From: CAVQGZ01 sp942491665
Lineage (GTDB): Bacteria; Actinomycetota; Actinomycetes; Jiangellales; Jiangellaceae
DNA: 64,000 bases
Reading direction: 5' to 3'
NCBI GenBank assembly: GCA_942491665.1
Contig: CALOBR010000001.1
Coordinates: forward strand, 593,121 to 657,120
Below, one piece after another: positions 54,658 to 63,030 of this stretch. Each line of letters starts with the position of its first letter. Positions within the stretch are counted from its first letter, which is position 1. Under the pieces are notes generated by a model that worked only from the letters and a program-made list of their open reading frames with translations, was not told where the DNA came from and searched no databases. The position numbers and the translations under genes are program-made.

Positions 54658-55929
54658 GTGCAACATAAGAATGTGTTCCTTGCAGGAGCGCCGTCCCCGG
54701 CGCGATTGTTTTTTGTTACGCCCCGAATCGCGCCGGGGACGGCGCTCCCGCAGGAACCTCACCGTTGGTGGTTCCTTTGGTTTCTCAGCTTCGCGCTGAT
54801 TCTCACCGCAACACCGCTCGCAGCCGATAGCGGAGACAGCGCCCGCCTCCTGCAGCCCGGTCCTTACGCCGTTGGTAAACAGGACTTCACACTGGTCGAC
54901 ACGCGGCGCACGACCGCAGCCCATGACGATCATCCGGAAACACCTGAACGCGTCCTCGAGACACGCGTGTGGTACCCGGCGCGACACCGCCCCCTTGAGT
55001 GGTTACGTCCGGAACCGCGGCCGCTTGCCACGCAGGCATGTCCCGCACCGCTGGTCATCTACAGTCACGGCTTCATGTCCCTGCGGGGAAACGGTGCCTA
55101 CCTGGGCGAGTATCTTGCCAGCCATGGCTATATCGTGGCCGCAGCGAACTTTCCGCTGACCCATCTGGGCACCGCTGGCGGTCCTCAGTTTATCGACGTG
55201 CTGAATCAACCGGGTGATGTCAGTTTTATCATTGACAGCCTGCTTGCCTGGAGCAATAGCACGGAGCACCGCTTTGCTGGCTGTGTTGACCCGCAACGCA
55301 TCGGCGCGGTGGGTCTGTCGCTGGGTGGCATGACCACGACGCTGCTTGCCTTTCATCCACACTACCGGGATGCAAGGATTCGGGCGGCCATCTCGATCGC
55401 CGGGCCTGTCGGCATTTTCGGCCAACAGTTTTTCGATGCGCCAGCGCCACCCTTCATGATGGTCGCGGGCGATATCGATGCCATGGTCGACTATCCGCAA
55501 AACGCCGCACTGCTCGAAACATGGGTACCGGACGCGACACTGGTAACAGTGCGTGGCGGCTCGCACACCGGGTTTGCAGGCATGGCGGCACAGCTGTTCC
55601 GCTGGGTTGATAACCCTGACAGCATCGGTTGCTGGGCCATACGTGGAAAAATTGACGGCCAGATCGATATGCCAGACAACTTCATCACCGCACTGCGCGG
55701 GTACGAGAGCACCCCACCGGCGACAGCAGAACTGCTGCCCTGTCGCAATCATGAACTACCCACGGCCCTGCGACCACAGCGGCAACTGACACTGACCAAA
55801 CAGGCCGCATTCGCCTTCCTGCAGAGTCAACTCCACCCGCAGGCTGAAATCCGCAATGAATACAGGTTGACTCTCGAGCAGTCACTGGCGCAGGAAAATC
55901 CCGAGATTGAGGTAAGTTCAGGACAATAG
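54658..55929 (+). CDS. Alpha/beta hydrolase, PAF-acetylhydrolase/dienelactone-hydrolase-like
   Basis: Probably secreted serine hydrolase. The frame opens at a GTG at 54658, but the first 35 codons consist of a REP-type hairpin. The real homology starts with a hydrophobic, signal-like segment (WFLWFLSFALILTATPLAA), before which no ATG, GTG or TTG lies in frame downstream of the repeat. The catalytic parts are AVGLSLGGMTTTLLAF (nucleophile serine), PPFMMVAGDIDAMVDYP (aspartate) and VTVRGGSHTGFAGMA (histidine), with an oxyanion-type strand VIYSHGFMSLRGN. The substrate is unknown; esters or lipids are likely. The N-terminus and translation start must be regarded as unresolved. Confidence 0.8.
   Translation: MQHKNVFLAGAPSPARLFFVTPRIAPGTALPQEPHRWWFLWFLSFALILTATPLAADSGDSARLLQPGPYAVGKQDFTLVDTRRTTAAHDDHPETPERVLETRVWYPARHRPLEWLRPEPRPLATQACPAPLVIYSHGFMSLRGNGAYLGEYLASHGYIVAAANFPLTHLGTAGGPQFIDVLNQPGDVSFIIDSLLAWSNSTEHRFAGCVDPQRIGAVGLSLGGMTTTLLAFHPHYRDARIRAAISIAGPVGIFGQQFFDAPAPPFMMVAGDIDAMVDYPQNAALLETWVPDATLVTVRGGSHTGFAGMAAQLFRWVDNPDSIGCWAIRGKIDGQIDMPDNFITALRGYESTPPATAELLPCRNHELPTALRPQRQLTLTKQAAFAFLQSQLHPQAEIRNEYRLTLEQSLAQENPEIEVSSGQ
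54682..54751. repeat. REP-type inverted pair
   Basis: Two copies of a roughly 26-base unit (core GGAGCGCCGTCCCCGGCGCG) in inverted orientation, 54682-54707 and 54726-54751, with one mismatch between the arms. The transcript would fold into a very stable hairpin. The same unit occurs three times at 58741-58840. It lies immediately after ccmI and may act as a terminator or mRNA stabiliser. Confidence 0.88.
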
Positions 55930-56245
55930 CCCCCGGCATCGAAGAGCAGACCGCGCACAATCTATCACTGCGTCAGACCAGGCAACTTGTAAGCAGATCA
56001 GCGATAACCTATACATAGTAGGGACACACACGAGGCCGATCGACAGGTTTACCTTGGCCTGGGACAGGACCATGAAATCACACCGAGAGGCAATGACTCT
56101 GACGATTATGTTGCTGAAGGCTAAGCAACTCATTAGAGTAAGCAGCAACCGTTATACTCGCAGGCACGGGTATAACGGTTTTTTTGTTAGTGGCTGAACG
56201 AAAGCCAGACCAACAAACGACAACCCCCACTGAACAATACTGATA
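55930..56245. other. Intergenic with a strong terminator
   Basis: About 315 bases between the hydrolase gene and the phosphodiesterase gene, clearly richer in A+T than the flanks. Apart from the terminator at 56147-56185 no feature was recognised. The promoter of the downstream gene must lie in the last 60 bases. Confidence 0.5.
56147..56185 (+). terminator. Rho-independent terminator
   Basis: Perfect 11-bp stem AACCGTTATAC/GTATAACGGTT with a 12-base loop and a following run of T. It lies about 220 bases after the hydrolase stop codon and about 60 before the next start codon. Confidence 0.92.
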
Positions 56246-58121
56246 ATGACCACTCACGAGTACACCTCCATCTGGAGGACATCACTACAGCGACTGCGGC
56301 AGGACTGGCAACAGGTCTTTACCCTGCACCTTGCCTATACGGCACTGGGCATCATTCTGTTCGCGCCGCTGGTCGCCCTCATCAGCCGGCTGCTACTCGG
56401 GCTTTCCGACCAGCCGGCACTCGCCGACCAGGATATCGCCTGGTTTTTGTTATCACCGACCGGGATAGCCGCGCTTGTCTTTCTGGCCGGCCTGACAATT
56501 GCGATTCTCGGCTTTGAGCAGGCCTCCCTGATGACCATGGGAGCCGGTCATGCACAGGGCTTGCACATCGGCACCCTGGCTGCACTGCGCTTTACGGCGC
56601 TACGCGCTCACAGCATCTTCCTGTTTGCCGTCAGGCTGGTGGTCCGCGTGTTGCTGCTGACACTCCCCGTTTGTCGCGGCCAGCGGTGCGATTGCGTGGT
56701 TCCTGTTCTCTGCCTATGACATCAACTATTACCTGGCCGAACGGCCTGCGGAATTCTGGATAGCCGCCGTCATGATCGGGCTGTTGTTGCTGGCCATGTC
56801 GCTGATTCTGGTCAGCAAACTGCTTGCCTGGTCAATGGCGTTGCCGCTGGTACTGTTTGCCGGTATCACGCCGGCAAGGTCATTTGCACAAAGTGAACGC
56901 CTCACCCGGGGACACAAGCGGCGGCTGTTAAAGACACTCGCACTCTGGGCGCTACTGGCATTCATCTTCAGCACGCTGGTGCTGGCTCATCGTGCAACTG
57001 CTCGGCTCGTGGCAGGTACCGAAGTTCTTCGATTCAATTGACTGGCTGGTGCCGGTGATGGGGGGCTTCGTGGCACTCTGGATGCTTGGCAACTTCGTGG
57101 CCACGGTTTTTATCGCGGGCAGCCTTGGCTATGCCCTGGTGGTTTTTATCAGCAACATGGTGCTGCCGGGGAGCGTACCGATCTCTGCGCCATGGCACGA
57201 GACCAACCAACCCGTGGCTGGCGCCTGTCGGCACCGCTGCTCACATTGATGCTGGCCGCTGCCGTCGTCAGCGCCATAGGGGTTGGCCACTGGCTGGTCG
57301 ATGGTATCCAGATCAAGGACACGGTCACCGTGGTGGCGCATCGCGGCGCCGCCGGCAAGGCACCGGAGAATACCCTCGCCTCGATACGAGCGGCCATCGA
57401 GGATGCCAGCGACTGGGTGGAAATCGATGTACAGGAAACCGCGGATGGCGAAGTGGTGGTTATCCATGACAGCGACTTCATGAAACTCGCCGGCGTGGAC
57501 CTCAAGGTCTGGGATGGCTCGCTACCGCAGGTCCGCGACATCGATATCGGCAGCTGGTTTGATCCGCAATTTTCCGCAGAGCGCGTACCCACGCTGGTCG
57601 AGGTACTTGAAGAGGCCAGCGGCAAGGCGCGCGTGGTCATCGAACTCAAGTATTACGGCCATGACCAGCAACTGGAACAGCGCGTGGTGGACATCGTGGA
57701 ACAGCTGGGCATGGCCAATGAAGTGGCCATCATGTCACTCAAGTACGAAGGCGTGCAAAAGATCCGCGCCCTGCGCCCGGACTGGACCATCGGCCTGCTG
57801 TCCGCCACGGCAATTGGCAACCTGGCCAGTCTCGATGTCGATTTTCTTGCCGTCGCCACGGGCATGGCGAGCCCTGGGTTTGTGCGTCGCAGCCATGAGC
57901 TGGGCAAACAGGTATTCGTCTGGACAGTCAACGATGCGGTAACGTTATCCCGCATGATGTCGCTGGGCGTGGACGGTGTCATTACCGATGAGCCGGCACT
58001 GGCACGCGAGGTCATTGCGGAGCGCGCCGACCTCAACCCGGCGGAACGCCTGCTGATGCACACGGCCATCCTGTTCGGAAAACCTGAACCACAACGACAC
58101 TACCGCGATGAATCACCGTAA
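56246..58121 (+). CDS. Membrane glycerophosphodiester phosphodiesterase, frameshifted
   Basis: Read as one gene of about 625 residues with indels near 56665, 56985 and 57190. The N-terminal half is a multi-span membrane domain like those fused to bacterial GDPDs (VFTLHLAYTALGIILFAPLV, AAVMIGLLLLAMSLILVSKL, PLVLFAGITPARSFAQSERL). The C-terminal half is a catalytic GDPD: TVVAHRGAAGKAPENTLAS (HRG and PENT), WVEIDVQETADGEVVVIHD (metal and acid-base residues), and FVWTVNDAVTLSRMMSLGVD. It would hydrolyse glycerophosphodiesters or lysophospholipids at the membrane. The ATG of the next gene lies inside its end. Confidence 0.9.
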
Positions 58122-58688
58122 GCGTACGCTACGGACTCATCCTTGTCTGCGCCCTGCTGCCGGCATGCGCGCGCAAGCGAGGAACAGACACCGAGTGCCA
58201 GGGTCGATCTTCTCGAGCGGCAACTCGAGCTGAAGCACCATACGGAGTTGCTTGCGGTCATGACTGCGCCCGGCAGTACCCTGGCCGCCTTTACCACGGA
58301 CGGTTGCAGCGGTGGCCTCTCGGTCGGCTGGGAATACCTGGCTGAAGAAATTGAGGATGTCCGCAATTACCACGGCAGTCGGCCGCCCTGGGAGGACTGC
58401 TGCATCGATCATGACCGGCTCTACCATGCGGGTGCCGCGATCGATGCCACCGCAGAGCAAAGTTTCGAGGCACGCAAGCAGGCAGACCTTGCCCTGCTCG
58501 CCTGTGTCGTGGAGACAGGCAACACGCGGACACCGGAACTGACAGTCGAGTACGGTGTATCGCCCGGGACCGTTCAGACGCTGTATACAGCCATTGCCGA
58601 GCTCATGTACCGCGCGGTGCGACTTGGCGGCGTGCCCTGCTCCGGCCTTCCCTGGCGCTGGGGTTACGGCTGGCCGGAGTGTGGCTAG
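58108..58688 (+). CDS. Phospholipase A2-like lipoprotein, probably frameshifted
   Basis: About 190 residues. In one frame the 5' part gives YGLILVCALLPACAR, a lipoprotein signal with LPAC lipobox. A one-base shift in a GCGCGCGC run near 58170 leads to the main frame (ASEEQTPSARVDLLERQ). The mature domain has TDGCSGGLS (possible Ca2+ loop) and PPWEDCCIDHDRLYHAG, which matches the CCxxHDxxY active-site pattern of phospholipase A2 enzymes, plus further cysteines in LLACVVETG, GGVPCSG and the C-terminal GWPECG. A start at the ATG at 58108 would overlap the GDPD gene, but one more indel is needed. A phospholipid-hydrolysing role fits its neighbour. The family assignment is by motif only. Confidence 0.68.
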
Positions 58689-58699
58689 CATCGAGTAAG

Positions 58700-58840
58700 C
58701 AATCGCGGCGAGACGCCGCTCCTACAGGTGTGTTGATTTGTGCAAGAGCGTCGTCCCCGGCGCGATTGTTAATTTGTGCAGGAGCGCCATCCCAGGTGCG
58801 ATTGTTGATTCATGTAGGAGCGCCGTCCCCGGCGCGATTG
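58700..58840. repeat. REP-like repeat cluster
   Basis: Four units in 140 bases. 58700-58727 is inverted and of a variant type (core CGGCGAGACGCCGCTCCTAC). 58741-58768, 58777-58804 and 58814-58840 are direct copies of the unit found after ccmI (GCAGGAGCGCC-TCCC-GG-GCGATTG), spaced about 36 bases apart. The cluster lies between two genes that converge (the lipoprotein and DUF1329 genes), the usual place for REP sequences. Confidence 0.88.
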
Positions 58841-58847
58841 CCGTACT

Positions 58848-60209
58848 TCAACGAATGTAATAAAGCAACGCGTTCGGGCTGAACTCGCGCGGGTCTGCGC
58901 TATCCGAAAAACGGTAGGGGTTACGCCGGTTATCCAGTCCCGATACCAGGTAACGCTGTTGCTCCAGGTCATAGTAGACCTCCAGCGTGCTCCACAGCAC
59001 CGGCACCGCGTAATAGTTCAGCGCATGCGCCTCGGACGTGCGCCACAGCTTGCCATCCAGATCGTAATTATCAGCCACGGCTATCTGCCAGCTGTCCTCA
59101 TCGACATACAGCACGCGCCGCCCGTAGATATGTTTCAACCCCGGCTTCAGCGTACCCTCCACGACCCATACACGGTGCAACTCGTAGCGCGCCAGTTGCG
59201 GATTGATATGGTTCTGCATGACAACATCGTCATAATCCAGGTCCTGCGCATGGATGCGGTAGGCATTATAGGGAATATACAGCTCCTGCTTGCCTTTCAA
59301 TTCCCAGTCGTACTCTTCCGGGGAGCCGTTAAACATGTCGAACTCATCGACCGTGCGCAGGTTATCCGTGTCGGTTGCAGGATAGGCGTTGGCAATATAG
59401 GGTGCACGCAGGATACGCCGCAGGTTCCTGTTGTAGGTCCACGACTTGCGCGGCGCTTCTGTCTGGTCAATGGGTTCAAGCACCAGGGCGCCATCACCCG
59501 AGATCAGCCCGGGCGCGATCGATTTTGTTTTGATCGCCAGCAGCATATTGGGAAATTCTGTGCGGATTTCGTCTTCGGGATGCGCCGCATAGGGGAAGGC
59601 GAAGTCCTGCAATTGCAGCGTGACCGTGTAATTGCCCCTAAATGTAACCGCCGCCTGGCCAAAGCTGCGCTGCACACGGATACCACGCCAGCGCAGGTTG
59701 TGATTCCACACCACCTCAATACCGCTGCCCGGGATCGGGAACGGCGAACTGACATTGGCGCCGGCCACGCCACCCTTGCCTTCCCGCAGTACCGTGGCCG
59801 TTCGCGCATTTTTCTCTACTGCCTTGTACACCCACTCCGGGTAGGATGCCGAGCGACGTGTCGGGTAGACCTGCATGCGCCAGCTGTCCGGGTATGCAGT
59901 TAACAGGGCCTGCTGACCCGGGGACAACTTATCCACGTAGTCCGCCATGTTGTCTGCCGTGATGGTGTGCAGCGGCGCATCATCCGCAAAAGGATCCACT
60001 TCCTGCTCGCCGGGAACATAGGCAGCCGGTGGCTCGGTGATGCCTCCCGTCCACGGCGGGATGCTACCGGCAGCATTACCGGCACGCTCGGCACCCACAG
60101 GGGTCAGTGGTGCACTGCCGGGCGAAGCCGCTGCAGACGAAGGACTGTCAGCCCGGTCAGCCGCCGAAAACAGGGTCAGTAACAAAAACAGTGTGTAGCG
60201 ATAGCGCAT
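58848..60209 (-). CDS. DUF1329 family protein
   Basis: A 453-residue exported protein with signal peptide (MRYRYTLFLLLTLFSAADRA). The LolA/LolB-like DUF1329 family is recognisable from its N-terminal GSIPPWTGGITEPPA, the middle GSGIEVVWNHNLRWRGIRVQ, and YIPYNAYRIHAQDLDYDDVV, LKHIYGRRVLYVDEDSWQIA and DNRRNPYRF near the C-terminus. The family is expected to bind or move lipidic molecules in the periplasm. It is encoded 12 bases downstream of a DUF1302 gene, its regular partner. Such pairs often work with an RND-type exporter, which is not in the window. Confidence 0.93.
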   Translation of the reverse strand: MRYRYTLFLLLTLFSAADRADSPSSAAASPGSAPLTPVGAERAGNAAGSIPPWTGGITEPPAAYVPGEQEVDPFADDAPLHTITADNMADYVDKLSPGQQALLTAYPDSWRMQVYPTRRSASYPEWVYKAVEKNARTATVLREGKGGVAGANVSSPFPIPGSGIEVVWNHNLRWRGIRVQRSFGQAAVTFRGNYTVTLQLQDFAFPYAAHPEDEIRTEFPNMLLAIKTKSIAPGLISGDGALVLEPIDQTEAPRKSWTYNRNLRRILRAPYIANAYPATDTDNLRTVDEFDMFNGSPEEYDWELKGKQELYIPYNAYRIHAQDLDYDDVVMQNHINPQLARYELHRVWVVEGTLKPGLKHIYGRRVLYVDEDSWQIAVADNYDLDGKLWRTSEAHALNYYAVPVLWSTLEVYYDLEQQRYLVSGLDNRRNPYRFSDSADPREFSPNALLYYIR

Positions 60210-60221
60210 GCTGGTCTCGTC

Positions 60222-62037
60222 TTAAAAGGTATAGCTCACCCGGAAGCGCACCAGGTCGCGGTCCCTGACCAGGCTTTCACTGCCGTTCAGAAAATTGGTG
60301 TAACTAAGATTTGCAGTCCACTGGTTGATGAAGCTCGCACCGAGCCCCCCACTGAATAGATTGCCGGTCTTCCAGAAAGGTACTCAAGGGTGCCGGCGTG
60401 GCGCCATTGACGTCGTGCGTCCAGAACAGGGAAGGCACCAGCGTGAGCCCGCCGAAGACACCGTTATAGATCAACGAAGCGCCGACGCGGTAACCCCAGG
60501 AGCTGCTGCTGGGTGGCAACGTCGCCTGCAGTTGCTGTCCATCGCTGCCAGGCATGTCATGTACATACACCATGGCGATGTCCGCATTGGCGGTCGTCTG
60601 CGCCGCGCCGAGGCGGGGACCAAAGAACTGGGTCACCCCCAGCGTTGCCTGGGTACGGTCAAGCCGCGTATAGCCCTTGACGTTTTCACTGGCGCCATAG
60701 CTGCCCGGACCAGTGCTGGCATCATTGAACTGAATGGGCGAGAGCGTCGCCGCAAAGACGTTACCCAGTTCCCGCTGGAAGGGGAAATCAAGGTGATGCG
60801 ACAACTCACCGGACAGCAGCAAACCCCGTCGGGGAGTTGCCGTGCTGAAACCCAGGCCCAGCATGGTGATGTCCTCGGGATACTCGACAAAATAACCGGC
60901 CTGGTTCGCATAGCCACTGGTCGTCAGTGCACCGGCCGTTTCTTCTGCTGCACTGGCGGCCTCGTCAGGCGCAAGACCATTCTCCTCATATGCCGGCACC
61001 AGGCTGGCGGCCAGCGCATCGACATTGGCCTGCGAGGTCTGGTCGATGGCCTGCTGACTGGCCGTGCGTCCGCTGATGATCGGCAGACGACTGTGATAGC
61101 GCACCAGGTGGGCAGTGATACGTGTGGCCTTGGGGCCGGGCACGAATGTCGACACGCTAAAACCAAACTGCCCCCCGTCCCTGGCATCGTCAACACGCAG
61201 ACCGGGCAGTTTCATGAAGTCCGGGTCAAAACCCAGGGTGCCTGCCGGCAATCCAAACGCCGCATCCAGGTCCGTGCCCAGGTCCGAGAACTGCCCCGCC
61301 CCGAGCATGGCGAAATTGACGTCATCAGCGCCGAACAGGTCAAGGCTGGAAAAGTAACTGCCGACCGGCGGCAAGACAACCGACTCCCACTCATACTGGT
61401 AGTAGCCCTCGATCGACACATGCTCGGTGACATTCGCTGCACCCCACAACATGCCCTGTGGAACAAGAAAGTCACGTGACGAAGTTACCGGCTGGCCCAG
61501 CGTTGCCAGGTCGGCGGGATTGATGATGTCAATGCCGTCACGGATGAAAGAGCTCTCACCCCAGTTGAGTACCTGGTCACCGAGGCGAAAGATCATCGGC
61601 GTACCACCGGGCGTGATGCTCATTGACACATAGTGTTCGAGCAGACCGGCATCCTTGCCGATGATGTCTTTGGCCTCATCACTCAGCGGTGTACGTTCAC
61701 GCTCAACATCCTGGTTCTCGTAGTCGTACAGGGCATAGCCACGCACGTAGGCGCCGAACTGCCTCCATACCAGTGTCAGGTCGGCATCAAGACGTGCGGC
61801 ATTGGAGATGATCCCCTTGTCGTAGTTGAGGTCTCCGTCATCATTATTGGCGGATGCACGGGTGCCGCCGTTGGCGATGGCAACAATGTCCTTGTTGACA
61901 TCCTCGACGCGCACCCCGACTCCGTAGGCCGCCGTCAGGTCGAACAGGCCCTCGACATTGCCGGCACGAAAATCCGTGGCATGGCAGGCCATTGCCGGTA
62001 ACAGGGCGGTCAGCAGCAGGGTCCCGAATCGATTCAC
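60222..62037 (-). CDS. DUF1302 family outer-membrane protein
   Basis: About 605 residues when one shift near 60355 is corrected; the C-terminus then ends VSYTF at 60222, a typical outer-membrane beta-barrel ending in Phe. It has a signal peptide (MNRFGTLLLTALLPAMACHA). The sequence has the alternating pattern of a barrel and DUF1302 marks such as FRLGDQVLNWGESSFIRDGI, NPADLATLGQP and VPQGMLWGAANVTEHVSIEG. DUF1302 proteins resemble FadL-like porins and may take up or export hydrophobic compounds together with DUF1329. It is transcribed ahead of the DUF1329 gene. Confidence 0.92.
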
Positions 62038-62091
62038 GGCACGCAGAATAACACGATGGCCATCAGGACCGGATTGATACCCGGTGAAACA

Positions 62092-63021
62092 TCAGACGGC
62101 CTGTGACAACCAGATAACCAGCGGCATGGTCACGCTGGCACCGAGTACCTGCAGGGTAATCAGATTGGCCATCAACGGCGCATCACCGCCCATCTGTCTT
62201 GCCAGTACAAACGATGCGGCGGCCGTCGGCACGGCGGCGGCCAGCATGGCCACGGTGCGCGGCAGACCCTCCACAGCGAACAGCAGGCAACCCGTGAACA
62301 TCAGGGCCGGCATACCCAGCAACCGCAAAAGTGCACCGAACACAACCAGCCCGCGGTGATCACGGATGCCGCTGAGATGGATACCGGCCCCGACCGTCAG
62401 CAGGCCGATCCCGAGCGCGCCGCTGCCGATAATGTCGGCGCTGCTGTACAGCAGGGACGGCAGGCCCAGGCCCGTGACATTGAGCACGGCGCCGAGCGCA
62501 CAGGCAATGATGAACGGGTTTCTGAGCAGCTTCATGAACACCTGCGACAAATCACCTTCTGTGTCACCAAAGTGTGCTAACACCATGACATTTATAATAT
62601 TCAATGGCGGAATAATCACGGCCATGGTCACTGCCATGTAGGCCACGCCCTCGTCACCGAGCAACAGGCCGACCATCGACAGGGCAATAAAACCGTGCCA
62701 GCGGGTCGCCCCCTGCACGAGGCTGGTGAAGGCTGCAGGCGTGACCCTGCAGTAGCGGTGCAATGCCGGGTACGCCAGCAACAGCAAGGCACTCATGGTA
62801 AAGATCGCAAACAGCAGCGCACCTGCAAAGCGTGCAATGTCAGCTGAACCGATGGCCGCCACGGCCAGCGTCTTCACCAGCAGCACCGGGAACAACACGA
62901 AGTAACAGAGGTTTTCCAGCCCGTGCCAGGCCGACGCATCGAGCACGGCAAAGTGGCGCAGGAAATAGCCAAGCACGATCACCATGAACACCGGCAACAG
63001 GGCTGAAATAATAAGCAGCAC
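62092..63021 (-). CDS. AEC family (auxin efflux carrier-like) transporter
   Basis: A 309-residue membrane protein with about ten spans in two inverted halves. The first reads LLIISALLPVFMVIVLGYFL and NLCYFVLFPVLLVKTLA. The family motif around NIINVMVLAHFG is followed by LLRNPFIIACALGAVLNVTG, then GALGIGLLTVGAGI and AAVPTAAASFVLARQMGGD. Bacterial AEC proteins export or import small organic acids and amino acids, and the substrate is not evident here. It lies 10 bases downstream of the YyaL-like gene on the same strand. Confidence 0.92.
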   Translation of the reverse strand: MLLIISALLPVFMVIVLGYFLRHFAVLDASAWHGLENLCYFVLFPVLLVKTLAVAAIGSADIARFAGALLFAIFTMSALLLLAYPALHRYCRVTPAAFTSLVQGATRWHGFIALSMVGLLLGDEGVAYMAVTMAVIIPPLNIINVMVLAHFGDTEGDLSQVFMKLLRNPFIIACALGAVLNVTGLGLPSLLYSSADIIGSGALGIGLLTVGAGIHLSGIRDHRGLVVFGALLRLLGMPALMFTGCLLFAVEGLPRTVAMLAAAVPTAAASFVLARQMGGDAPLMANLITLQVLGASVTMPLVIWLSQAV

Positions 63022-63030
63022 GTTAGTGAC

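Noticed and set aside
58700..58840. Regularly spaced units considered as a short CRISPR array
   Set aside because: The units are palindromic REP-type sequences, partly inverted, with spacers of only about 9 bases, and no cas gene is present.
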